Below are positions 6,248-14,474 of a DNA stretch of 64,000 nt, piece after piece; position 1 is the stretch's first letter; each line of letters starts with the position of its first letter. Under the pieces are notes generated by a model, which was not told where the DNA came from, did no database searches, and saw only the letters and a program-made list of their open reading frames with translations. The DNA is from Brachybacterium vulturis (GTDB lineage Bacteria > Actinomycetota > Actinomycetes > Actinomycetales > Dermabacteraceae). The position numbers were made by a program, and so were the translations under genes. The stretch is from the NCBI RefSeq assembly GCF_002407185.1, contig NZ_CP023563.1, positions 2,418,001 through 2,482,000 of the forward strand. Direction: 5' to 3'.

Positions 6248-9198
6248 CCTCACCCGCGGAACGCTACGCGCGATGGAAGACGGAGGCGGAGCAGGAACGC
6301 GCCGCTGTCGAGCTCACGGCCTTCACCGCCCGCTATCCCTTCACCCTGGACGATTTCCAGCTCGCGGCCGGCCGCGCCCTCGAGGGGGGCAGCTCCGTGC
6401 TGGTCGCCGCACCCACCGGAGCCGGCAAGACCGTGGTGGGCGAGTTCGCCGTGCACCTGGCCCTGGCCCGCGGGCACAAGGTCTTCTACACCGCCCCGAT
6501 CAAGGCCCTGTCGAACCAGAAGTTCGGCGAGCTGGTCGACTGGCTGGGTGCGGACCGGGTGGGACTGCTCACCGGGGACACCTCGATCCGTCCCGAGGCC
6601 GAGGTGGTGGTGATGACCACCGAGGTGCTGCGCAACATGCTGTACGCCGATTCGGACCTGCTGGTCGGGCTGGGCTTCGTGGTGATGGACGAGGTGCACT
6701 ACCTCGCCGATCGGATGCGCGGCCCGGTGTGGGAGGAGGTCATCATCCACCTGCACGGCTCGGTGCGGCTGGTCTCGCTGTCCGCGACCGTGTCCAACGC
6801 CGAGGAGTTCGGCGCCTGGCTGCAGGAGGTCCGCGGCAGCACCGAGATCATCGTCTCCGAGACCCGGCCGGTGCCGCTGTGGCAGCACGTCGTGGTCGGC
6901 GACGAGCTGCTGGACCTGTTCGTCGACGCCGACGGGGAGGCGGTGGTCTCCCAGGGCCCCGGGGCGCGCGGGGACCGCCGGGTCAATCCTGAGATCGAGC
7001 GCGTCACCTCCTTCTCCCTCCCGGTCGATGAGCGCACCGGTGGTGCCCGGGGCAGGGGATACCGGGGGCGCAAGGGCACCGGCGGCAGGCACCGCCCCCG
7101 CGGCTCCGGCCAGCACCGTCCGCCGCACCTGCGCAAGGGCCGCGGCCCGTACGAGGGCGGCGGCGACAGCGGCAGGGGCGAGCGGAGCGGGGGAGGTGGC
7201 CCGGGAGCCGGACCGCACCGCCACGGGGACCGATCCGGCGGTGCCCTGCGCCCGCCGCGGCGGCCGGACGTCGTGGAGCTGCTGGACGATGCCGCGCTGC
7301 TGCCCGCCATCATGTTCATCTTCTCCCGCGCCGGCTGCGACGGCGCGGTGCAGCAGTGCGCGCGGGCCCGGCTGCGCCTGACCGACGACCGCGAGCGCCG
7401 GGAGATCCGCGCGGTGCTGGACGAGCAGCTCGGAGGCATCGGCATCGAGGACGAGGAGGTGCTCTCGCTGGACACCTTCCGGCGGGCCGCGCTGGACGGC
7501 TTCGCCGCCCATCACGCCGGGATGCTCCCGCTGCTGAAGAGCGTCGTCGAGGCGCTGTTCGCCCGAGGCCTGATCAAGGTGGTCTTCGCCACCGAGACGC
7601 TGGCGCTGGGGATCAACATGCCCGCCCGCTCCGTGGTGCTCGAGAAGCTGGTGAAGTTCAACGGCGTCGATCACGCGGACCTCACACCGGGGGAGTTCAC
7701 GCAGCTCACCGGCCGGGCGGGCCGCCGCGGCATCGACACCGAGGGTCACGCCGTGGTGCTCGCCGGTCCGCGCTTCGATGCCCCGGCCGTCGCCTCCCTC
7801 GCCTCCAAGCGCACCTACCCGCTGCGCTCCGCCTTCCGGCCCACCCCGAACATGGCCGTGAACCTGCTGGACCGCTTCGACCTCTCCCGCGCCCGGGAGA
7901 CCCTCGAGACCAGCTTCGCCCAGTTCCAGGCCGACCGTTCCGTGGTGGGCCTGGCCCGTCGCGCCCGCGAGCTGGAGGACACCGCCGACGACTACCGTGC
8001 CGCGGTCACCTGCGACCGCGGGGACCTGCTGGAGTACGCACGGCTCCAGGAGGCGCTCACCGACCGGGAGAAGGCCCTCTCCCGGGCCCGGGCCGAGCGG
8101 GACCGGGACCGCACCCGCAGCGTGCTCGGCGACCTCCGCCGCGGCGAGGTGATCGCCCTGCCCGGCGGGAAGCGCCGCGGCTATGCGGTGGTGCTGGAGG
8201 TCGACCGTGCGGTGCTCGGCGGCCCGCAGGTGGACCTGCTGGACACCGAGGGACGCCGGCGCAGCCTCCGCCCCGGGGACGTGCCCTCCCCACCCGCCGT
8301 CATCGACACGCTGCGGCTCCCGCGCCAGGACTCGCTCGGCAGCGGCAGGGTGCGCAAGGACACCGCCGCCGCCCTGCGTCAGCGCCTGGCGGGGCAGGAC
8401 GACGATGCTCGTGCCGAGGTGCGTCGCCGCGCCGGTCGCAGCCCGTCGACCGCCGCCACCGACGAGCAGCTGCTCGCCCTGCGCGAGCAGCTCGCCGCGC
8501 ATCCCTGCGCCGCCTGCCCCGATCTCGAGTCCCATCTGCGCTGGGTGGGCCGGTGGCGGAAGTCCCGCGGGGAGCTCGAGGGCGTCCAGCGGCGCATCCG
8601 CGGCCGCACCAGCTCCCTGGCCCGGCAGTTCGACCGCCTCACCGATCTGCTGAGCGAGCTCGGCTATCTCGCGCCCGCGGGCCCCGAGGGCGAGGAGCTG
8701 CACCCCACCGCCAGCGGGCTGCGGCTGCGGCGGCTGTTCAGCGACCGCGACCTGCTCATCGCGCAATGCCTCGAGCACGGCGCCTGGACGGGTCTGGATC
8801 CCGCCGGGCTGGCGGCCGTGGTCTCCGCCGCGGTCCATGAGACCCGCCGCGACGACCGTGCTCCCGAGCTGATCCCCGATCCCGCTGTCGACGCCGCGCT
8901 CGCGGCCTCGATGCGTCTGGCCGCCGCGCTGCAGTCCGCCGAGGCCCGCCACGGCATCACCCCGACCACCGCTCCGGATCCGGCGATCGCCGCGATCGTC
9001 CACCGCTGGGCGCGGGGCGCGCACCTGGCCGCGGCGCTCGAGGGCAACGACCTGCCGCCCGGGGACTTCGTGCGCCACTGCCGACAGGTCATCGACCTGC
9101 TCGATCAGCTCACCGCCGACGAGGAGCTCGGCCCGGTGGCCCGGCAGTCCATCCGTGCCGTGCGCCGGGGCCTGGTGGCACAGGAGATCGACCGCTGA
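6244..9198 (+). CDS. helY: DEAD/DEAH-box RNA helicase, HelY/Mtr4-like (DSHCT)
   Basis: 984 residues. Walker A APTGAGKT is near residue 56, the DEVH box (VVMDEVHYLADRM) near 148, SATVSN in motif III, and motif VI QLTGRAGRRG near 488. Helicase cores of the Ski2/Mtr4 type are followed by a long C-terminal DSHCT-like region (QCLEHGAWTGLDPAGLAAVVSA). The protein unwinds RNA and probably works in RNA turnover. Between the two RecA lobes, about residues 260-345, lies a low-complexity insert rich in Gly, Arg and His (GARGRGYRGRKGTGGRHRPR) that could bind RNA. The actinobacterial family is widespread and of uncertain exact role. Confidence 0.9.
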   Translation: MTSPAERYARWKTEAEQERAAVELTAFTARYPFTLDDFQLAAGRALEGGSSVLVAAPTGAGKTVVGEFAVHLALARGHKVFYTAPIKALSNQKFGELVDWLGADRVGLLTGDTSIRPEAEVVVMTTEVLRNMLYADSDLLVGLGFVVMDEVHYLADRMRGPVWEEVIIHLHGSVRLVSLSATVSNAEEFGAWLQEVRGSTEIIVSETRPVPLWQHVVVGDELLDLFVDADGEAVVSQGPGARGDRRVNPEIERVTSFSLPVDERTGGARGRGYRGRKGTGGRHRPRGSGQHRPPHLRKGRGPYEGGGDSGRGERSGGGGPGAGPHRHGDRSGGALRPPRRPDVVELLDDAALLPAIMFIFSRAGCDGAVQQCARARLRLTDDRERREIRAVLDEQLGGIGIEDEEVLSLDTFRRAALDGFAAHHAGMLPLLKSVVEALFARGLIKVVFATETLALGINMPARSVVLEKLVKFNGVDHADLTPGEFTQLTGRAGRRGIDTEGHAVVLAGPRFDAPAVASLASKRTYPLRSAFRPTPNMAVNLLDRFDLSRARETLETSFAQFQADRSVVGLARRARELEDTADDYRAAVTCDRGDLLEYARLQEALTDREKALSRARAERDRDRTRSVLGDLRRGEVIALPGGKRRGYAVVLEVDRAVLGGPQVDLLDTEGRRRSLRPGDVPSPPAVIDTLRLPRQDSLGSGRVRKDTAAALRQRLAGQDDDARAEVRRRAGRSPSTAATDEQLLALREQLAAHPCAACPDLESHLRWVGRWRKSRGELEGVQRRIRGRTSSLARQFDRLTDLLSELGYLAPAGPEGEELHPTASGLRLRRLFSDRDLLIAQCLEHGAWTGLDPAGLAAVVSAAVHETRRDDRAPELIPDPAVDAALAASMRLAAALQSAEARHGITPTTAPDPAIAAIVHRWARGAHLAAALEGNDLPPGDFVRHCRQVIDLLDQLTADEELGPVARQSIRAVRRGLVAQEIDR

Positions 9199-9233
9199 GC
9201 TTTCTCCCAGGAGAACGCGAGAGGCTGGGGACC

Positions 9234-10052
9234 GTGAGCCAGAAAGACACCTTCGCGAACGCCGCCGCAGACACCGCCGACCCGCACGACGCCGCGGGCC
9301 GGATCGCGCCCCCGACGCTCTACACGGGCATCGTGCTGTACAGCGCCAAGGACCCCGAGGCCTCCGCCATGCTGGTCGCCGACGGGCTGATCGCCTGGAC
9401 CGGCCCGGAGGACACCGGCCGCATGCTCCACGGAGACGTCCAGCGCATCGATGCCACCGGCTGCCTGGTCACGCCCGGTTTCGTCGACGCCGCCGCCACC
9501 GCGGACGGCGAGGACCCGGACCCGGCCACCGCCACGGACGCCGCCGCCCGGGGCATCGTGCTGCGCCTGCCCGGCCCCACCGGGGAGCGGGAGGGCGTGC
9601 GGATCATCGCCCCGGTCACCGAGAGCGCGGACTACCTGGACCTGGTCACCGAGGGGACCCCGCTCGCCTTCGGCTCCGCGGGGGTGCCCGAGTCCGCCGA
9701 TCCCTGGGACTGGGTGCGCGGTGCCGCTCGCACCAGCCCGGCCGAGCAGCGGATCAGCGACCGCGCCGCCTTCCTCGCCGCCACCCGCGGCGGTCAGCGG
9801 GTCGCCGGGAACCGTCACCCCGGCAGCCTGCAGACGGGCCTGCCCGCCACCTTCGTGCTCTGGGAGCCCTGGGACCTCACCGTGCAGTCCCGCGCCGAGC
9901 GCGTGGACAGCTGGTCCACCGATCCGCGCTCGCGCACGCCGCTGCTGCCGGATCTCGACCAGGGCACCCCGCGCGCGCTGCGCACCGTGGTGGAGGGCAG
10001 GATCCTCCATGACCGCCTCGCGGACGCTCCCCGCGGGCGGGCCGAGGCGTGA
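9234..10052 (+). CDS. Degenerate amidohydrolase-like protein
   Basis: 272 residues from the GTG at 9234. The N-terminus looks like the beta-sandwich start of amidohydrolases (VLYSAKDPEASAMLVADGLIAWTG, then GCLVTPGFVDA). The expected metal-binding HxH after PGFVDA is replaced by AAATAD. The C-terminus again fits amidohydrolases (GLPATFVLWEPWDLTVQ, and VVEGRILHDRL as the return to the small domain). The metal-binding barrel core appears to be missing, as active members are about 400-550 residues. It is therefore probably non-catalytic or decayed. The stop overlaps the lnt start (GTGA), so it is in the lnt-ppm1 operon. Confidence 0.6.
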   Translation: MSQKDTFANAAADTADPHDAAGRIAPPTLYTGIVLYSAKDPEASAMLVADGLIAWTGPEDTGRMLHGDVQRIDATGCLVTPGFVDAAATADGEDPDPATATDAAARGIVLRLPGPTGEREGVRIIAPVTESADYLDLVTEGTPLAFGSAGVPESADPWDWVRGAARTSPAEQRISDRAAFLAATRGGQRVAGNRHPGSLQTGLPATFVLWEPWDLTVQSRAERVDSWSTDPRSRTPLLPDLDQGTPRALRTVVEGRILHDRLADAPRGRAEA

Positions 10053-11698
10053 CGGCGACCGCTGCGGCGGCGGGGACCCGTCGGCGCTCGGCGAGGGCCC
10101 GCGACGAGTTCGACCCCACCCCGTGGCCGGTCGCGCTGCTGTGCGGGGCGGGGGGCGGAGCCTGCGCCCTGCTGGCCTTCCCGCCCTATGACCTCTGGAT
10201 GCTGCTGCCGGTTGCGATCGCCCTGCTCGGCGCCGGTCTCCTGGTGCGCTCCCTCTGGCTCGCCGCCCTGGTCTCGCTGCTGTGGGGGCTGGCGCTGTTC
10301 GTCCCCCTCACCGCGTGGGCCAGCACCTATGCCGGGGCCACGCCCTGGATCGCGCTCGGCGTGTTCGAGGCGCTGTACATCGTGGTCTTCGGTCTGCTGG
10401 CCCGCACCGTGATGGTGCGCCGGGGATTGTGCCTGACCAGCGCGATCGTCGTCTCCGCGCTGTGGGTGGCGCTCGAGGCCCTGCGCAGCAGCGCCCCCTG
10501 GGGAGGCCTGCCGTGGGGCGCGAGCGCCTTCGCCCTCGCGGACTCCCCGCTGCTGCATCTCGCCCCCTGGATCGGCATCGCCGGGCTCGGGTTCGTCGTC
10601 GCCCTGCTGGGCCAGCTGCTCCTGTTCGGTGCCCTCGCCGTGCTGGGACGCCGCCGCCGCGGCTTCACCGGCTTCTCGGGCGTGTGGCCGTTCGCGATCG
10701 CGGTCGCCGCGGTGCTGGCCACCGTCGTGGTACCGCATCCGGTGAACCGGGCTCCGGTGAACCGGCCCACGATGACGGTGGCCGCGATCCAGGGCTCGAT
10801 GAGCGCCATCGACCCGGTCTCGTACACCATGCCCGAGGACGTCTTCGCCAACCATCTCGCCGTCACCCGCGACGTGCTCGAGCGGACCGACCAGAACGGC
10901 ATCCAGCTGGACCTGATCGTCTGGCCCGAGGACTCCACGGGCTGGGACCCGCGGCAGGACCCGCAGCTGGCGCGGCAGCTGACGGGGGTCGCGGCGGAAG
11001 CCGACGCCCCGCTCCTCGTCGGCACCCAGGTGCGGGTGGGGGAGGAGGAGCGCCTGAACCAATCGGTGCTGCTGACCCCCGAGCACACCTCCCCGTACGC
11101 GTACTCCAAGCGCCATCCGGTGCCCTTCGGCGAGTACATCCCGATGCGGGGACTGTTCAGCCGGCTCTCCGACAAGGTCGATCTGGTCTCCCTCGACATG
11201 ATTCCGGGCGAGGAGGTCGGGGTGATGGATCTCGACGCCCTGGGACAGGGGCAGGACCGGGTCGGGATCCTCATCTGCTTCGAGATCGCCTACGACTCCC
11301 TGGTCCACGACGTGGTCGAGGGCGGCGCCGAAGTGATCGTGGTCCAGTCCAACAATGCCCTGTTCGGCGACTCCCACGAAGCCATCCAGCAGCTCGCCCA
11401 GGCCAAGGTGATGGCCGTGATGTCCGGTCGCAGCGTGGTGCACATCTCCACCGTCGGGCATTCGGCGATCTACGGCCCCACCGGCCGACGGATCGATTTC
11501 ATCGATCACTGGGAGCAGGGGGCGCTGCTGGCCGATGTCCCGCTGCGCACCGGCATCACCCCTGCGGTCGCCGCCGGGCCCTGGATCGCCATCGGGCTCA
11601 GCGCCGTCGGCGCTGTGGGCCTGCTCGCCGCACTGGGCGGCGAGCGTCGGGCCCTCGCCCGCACCACCACCCGCCGCCGCCGCCGCCGAGGAGACTGA
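10049..11698 (+). CDS. lnt: Apolipoprotein N-acyltransferase
   Basis: 549 residues. About eight hydrophobic segments in the first 240 residues are followed by a nitrilase-like domain. The catalytic triad is visible: Glu in VWPEDSTGWDP (about residue 292), Lys in YSKRHPVPFGEYIP (about 353) and Cys in ILICFEIAYDS (about 410). Lnt adds the third acyl chain to lipoprotein N-termini in the membrane. In actinobacteria lnt is often adjacent or fused to ppm1, as here (ppm1 starts 1 nt after the lnt stop). Confidence 0.93.
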   Translation: MTATAAAAGTRRRSARARDEFDPTPWPVALLCGAGGGACALLAFPPYDLWMLLPVAIALLGAGLLVRSLWLAALVSLLWGLALFVPLTAWASTYAGATPWIALGVFEALYIVVFGLLARTVMVRRGLCLTSAIVVSALWVALEALRSSAPWGGLPWGASAFALADSPLLHLAPWIGIAGLGFVVALLGQLLLFGALAVLGRRRRGFTGFSGVWPFAIAVAAVLATVVVPHPVNRAPVNRPTMTVAAIQGSMSAIDPVSYTMPEDVFANHLAVTRDVLERTDQNGIQLDLIVWPEDSTGWDPRQDPQLARQLTGVAAEADAPLLVGTQVRVGEEERLNQSVLLTPEHTSPYAYSKRHPVPFGEYIPMRGLFSRLSDKVDLVSLDMIPGEEVGVMDLDALGQGQDRVGILICFEIAYDSLVHDVVEGGAEVIVVQSNNALFGDSHEAIQQLAQAKVMAVMSGRSVVHISTVGHSAIYGPTGRRIDFIDHWEQGALLADVPLRTGITPAVAAGPWIAIGLSAVGAVGLLAALGGERRALARTTTRRRRRRGD

Positions 11699-11699
11699 C

Positions 11700-12455
11700 G
11701 TGCATCCGTCCAACGCCCCCCTGCCGCCCACTCTCGTGGTGATCCCCACCTACGACGAGCGGGAGGCGCTGCCCGGCACGCTCGCGCGCCTGCGCGCGGC
11801 GGTGCCGACGGCCGACGTCCTGGTGGTCGACGACTCCTCGCCGGACGGGACCGGTGACTGGGCGGACTCCGTCGCGGCGAAGGACCCGGCCGTGCACGTG
11901 CTCCACCGGGCCGGGAAGCAGGGTCTGGGACCGGCCTACCTCGCGGGCTTCGCCTGGGGCCTCGAGCGCGGCTACCGGCAGCTGGCGGAGATGGACGCCG
12001 ATGCCTCCCACCGCCCGGAGCAGCTGCCCCGTCTGCTCGAGGCGGTGCGGCGCGGCGCCGACCTGGCGATCGGCTCGCGCTGGGTGGCGCGCGGAGCGGT
12101 GCACGACTGGCCGCTGCACCGCCTGCTGCTCTCCCGCGGCGCGAACCTGTACGTCCGCGCGCTGCTCGGCCTCGGCGTCTGTGATGCGACCGCCGGGTAC
12201 CGGGTCTTCCGTGCCGAGCTGCTCGCGCAGCTGATCGCCACGGACATCGCCTCCCAGGGCTACTGCTTCCAGATCGACATGACCCGCCGGGCCCGGGATC
12301 TGGGCGCCGCGATCGCCGAGGTCCCGATCGATTTCGACGAACGCACTGCGGGCGCGAGCAAGATGTCCGGACGCATCGTGCGGGAGGCGCTGGTGAAGGT
12401 GACGTCCTGGGGACTGACACGTCGCACCCAGGGCCTTCGCAAGGCCCTGCGCTAG
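11700..12455 (+). CDS. ppm1: Polyprenol monophosphomannose synthase (GT2)
   Basis: 251 residues. A GT2 fold shows LVVIPTYDEREALPGTL, VVDDSSPDGTGDW and the donor motif EMDADASHRPEQLP. Ppm1 transfers mannose from GDP-mannose to polyprenyl phosphate, giving the donor for lipoarabinomannan-type glycans and O-mannosylation. I chose the GTG at 11700, which has GAGGAG overlapping the lnt stop; an upstream in-frame start would lie inside lnt. No C-terminal membrane domain is present, consistent with a stand-alone catalytic domain next to a membrane partner. Confidence 0.9.
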   Translation: MHPSNAPLPPTLVVIPTYDEREALPGTLARLRAAVPTADVLVVDDSSPDGTGDWADSVAAKDPAVHVLHRAGKQGLGPAYLAGFAWGLERGYRQLAEMDADASHRPEQLPRLLEAVRRGADLAIGSRWVARGAVHDWPLHRLLLSRGANLYVRALLGLGVCDATAGYRVFRAELLAQLIATDIASQGYCFQIDMTRRARDLGAAIAEVPIDFDERTAGASKMSGRIVREALVKVTSWGLTRRTQGLRKALR

Positions 12456-12491
12456 CCTGGACCCATCCGACGCCCCAGGAAGGGAGCATTC

Positions 12492-13064
12492 GTGACCGCA
12501 CAGCAGCCCTCCAGCCAGGGCGCTTCGTCGCGCCCCACCACCCCGGCGGGGACTCCCGCCTCACGCCGCGGCTCGCGATGGGGCTCGCTGGGGCCCGTCC
12601 TGGTCGTCGTGCTGGGCCTGGTCGAGCTCACGATCCTGGTGCTCATCGGGATCAGCACCAGCCTGTGGTGGGCGGTGCTGGCCATCGCCGTCGGGTGGGT
12701 GATCGGGATCGCTCTGCTGGTCGCCGCCGGTCAGCAGTCGTTCGTGCGCCTGCGCTCCCTGCTGCGGGCGGTGAGCGGCCGCGGCGACGTCCAGGACCAC
12801 CTCTCGCGGCCCGCGTTCACCCTGGTGGCCGCGCTGTTCTTCTTCTTCCCCGGCATCCTCACCGATCTCATCGGGGTCGTGCTGCTGCTGACCCCCGTCC
12901 AGCGGCGCTCCGTGAAGGCGATGGGCCTGGGCAGCGGCGCCGCGGGGGCACGGACCGTGCTCTACCGCCGCTCCGGCACCGGCGTGATCGACGGTGAGAT
13001 CATCCTCGACAACGAGCCGCGAGGCCGGGGCGAGGACTCCCCGCCCACCCTGATCCAGGACTGA
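12492..13064 (+). CDS. fxsA: FxsA family membrane protein
   Basis: 190 residues from GTG with AGGAAGGGAG upstream. The Pro/Ser-rich N-terminus is cytoplasmic. Membrane helices follow (VVVLGLVELTILVLIGISTS and TLVAALFFFFPGILTDLIGVVLLL), with the FxsA signature FPGILTDLIG and LLTPVQRR. FxsA was named for suppressing phage F exclusion in E. coli; its function is unknown in actinobacteria. A -10-like TAGCCT (12453-12458) overlaps the ppm1 stop, so the gene may have its own promoter. Confidence 0.87.
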   Translation: MTAQQPSSQGASSRPTTPAGTPASRRGSRWGSLGPVLVVVLGLVELTILVLIGISTSLWWAVLAIAVGWVIGIALLVAAGQQSFVRLRSLLRAVSGRGDVQDHLSRPAFTLVAALFFFFPGILTDLIGVVLLLTPVQRRSVKAMGLGSGAAGARTVLYRRSGTGVIDGEIILDNEPRGRGEDSPPTLIQD

Positions 13065-13085
13065 TCACCGGGCGCGTCCCACAGC

Positions 13086-13131
13086 ACGAGCGCCCCCGCT
13101 CCGCCGAGAGGCGGCAGCGGGGGCGCTGTTC
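13086..13131. terminator. Bidirectional terminator between fxsA and rbpA
   Basis: GCGCCCCCGCT and AGCGGGGGCGC pair, extended by CCGCC/GGCGG with small bulges around a GAGA loop. The structure lies between two convergent genes and could end both transcripts. Confidence 0.65.
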
Positions 13132-13142
13132 GGAGGAGCTGG

Positions 13143-13493
13143 TCAGAGGTTGCGGCGCTGATGGAGCTTGCCGGCGCGCAGCAGCTCGAGGCGCTGGTCC
13201 AGGAGCACCTGGAGGTCCTCCTCGCTGCGACGCTCGAGCAGCATGTCCCAGTGGGTGCGCACGGGCTTGCCGACCTTCGCCTCCGGCCGCTCGTGGTCAC
13301 GCAGCAGCGCGGAGGCGTTGCAGCGGCACACCCAGGTGGCGGGGACGTCGGCCTCGACCGAGAAGGGGAGGACGATGGTGTGGCCGTTGGGGCAGTCGTA
13401 GACGGCCTCCTGGCGCGGTGCGGCGAGGACGCCCTCGTCGGTCTCCATGGAGAGGGAGCCCAGTCGGGTGCCTCGCAGGCTGCGGCTGTTCAT
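13143..13493 (-). CDS. rbpA: RNA polymerase-binding protein RbpA
   Basis: 116 residues. The N-terminus RSLRGTRLGSLSMETDEGV matches the RbpA core-binding tail. A zinc-type domain follows (YDCPNGHTIVLPF and WVCRCNA), then the sigma-interacting helix region (VRTHWDMLLERRSEEDL). RbpA stabilises open complexes of the principal sigma factor. I chose the ATG at 13493 because it gives the family N-terminus and has AGGAAG upstream; a longer frame to 13631 is only leader. A SigR/SigH-like promoter lies about 107 nt upstream. Confidence 0.95.
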   Translation of the reverse strand: MNSRSLRGTRLGSLSMETDEGVLAAPRQEAVYDCPNGHTIVLPFSVEADVPATWVCRCNASALLRDHERPEAKVGKPVRTHWDMLLERRSEEDLQVLLDQRLELLRAGKLHQRRNL

Positions 13494-13599
13494 ACGGTTC
13501 TCGCTTCCTGCCGGGGGTGGTGTCGGACGGCGGGCCGTCCGGTGGGATCTGTGGCGGGTGAGGTCTGTGGGTGGCGCGTCGGCGATACCCGGTGCTGTC

Positions 13600-13626
13600 A
13601 ACGCCGGCGGGACCGATTCTGTTCCC
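13600..13626 (-). promoter_or_regulatory. SigR/SigH-type promoter upstream of rbpA
   Basis: Minus strand reads GGGAAC (13621-13626), an 18-nt spacer, then GTT (13600-13602). This is the consensus of thiol-stress ECF sigma factors (SigR of Streptomyces, SigH of mycobacteria). rbpA is a known SigR target in Streptomyces. The leader would be about 100 nt. The match is seen directly; the sigma factor is inferred. Confidence 0.75.
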
Positions 13627-13661
13627 GGCACCGGTGACCGGTCCCGGCAGAGCGCTGGTTC

Positions 13662-14474
13662 TCAGGCGCCGTCGAGCAGCTGTGAGAGCAGATCGACACG
13701 ATTGGTGATGATACCATCCACGCCCTTGACCAGCAGCTCCTGCATGGTCCGCGGGTCATCGACGGTCCACACATGCACCTCGCAGCCCGCCCGGTGAGCG
13801 GCGGCGATGTTGGCCATGGTGACGATCTGCACACCGCGGTGGGCCTCGGGGACCTGGAGCGCGCCGTAGGGGGCGAGGAGCCGGGAGATCACGGCCTGCG
13901 GGGCCTCGACCGCACGGGCCGCGAGGAAGCTGCCGATCGCTCCGCGCGAGGGACTGCGCATCGCGGTGACGCCGGTGGCGGCGTGGAGTGTCGCGAGGGT
14001 CTTGCGGACCACATCCCCGTCGAAGCCGGCCACGCACACCCGGTCGGCGCTGCGGGTGCGGCTGATCGCCGCGACCGCGGGGCCGATGGCCGAGGCGGCC
14101 TTGATGTCGATGTTGACCGGCACGTCGCCGAAGGTGCCCAGGACGTCCTCGAGCATGGCCAGCGGCTCGTCGCCGGCCAGCCGCACGGAGCCCGCCTCGT
14201 GAGCGCTGAGCTCAGCGATCCGGCGAGGATCCCCGGCGATGCGTCGGAGGTCCTCGTCATGGACCGCGAGGGCGAGCCCGTCACGCGTGGCGCGGGTGTC
14301 GGTCTCGAGCATGTCGGCGCCGGCCCGCAGCGCGTCCTCGAAGGCGCGCAGGGTGTTCTCGGCCCCGTCGGTCGCGAGCCCGCGATGGGCGATGCGACGC
14401 GGGCGGGGGCCGGGGAGGAACCGGGAGCGGGACGCCCGTCCTCGCTCAGGGCCGCTGCTCGTCGATGAGTGCAT
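13662..14474 (-). CDS. Glycerophosphodiester phosphodiesterase
   Basis: 270 residues. The GDPD signature is RRIAHRGLATDGAENT near residue 27 with the second histidine in LAVHDEDLRR. Metal ligand positions appear in LETDTR and NIDIKA. The C-terminus has VHVWTVDDPRTMQELL and GVDGIITNRVD, typical of the family. It hydrolyses glycerophosphodiesters to glycerol-3-phosphate and an alcohol. There is no signal peptide, so it is probably cytoplasmic. The start overlaps the end of the SURF1-like gene by 29 nt, so the two are one transcription unit. Confidence 0.92.
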   Translation of the reverse strand: MHSSTSSGPERGRASRSRFLPGPRPRRIAHRGLATDGAENTLRAFEDALRAGADMLETDTRATRDGLALAVHDEDLRRIAGDPRRIAELSAHEAGSVRLAGDEPLAMLEDVLGTFGDVPVNIDIKAASAIGPAVAAISRTRSADRVCVAGFDGDVVRKTLATLHAATGVTAMRSPSRGAIGSFLAARAVEAPQAVISRLLAPYGALQVPEAHRGVQIVTMANIAAAHRAGCEVHVWTVDDPRTMQELLVKGVDGIITNRVDLLSQLLDGA

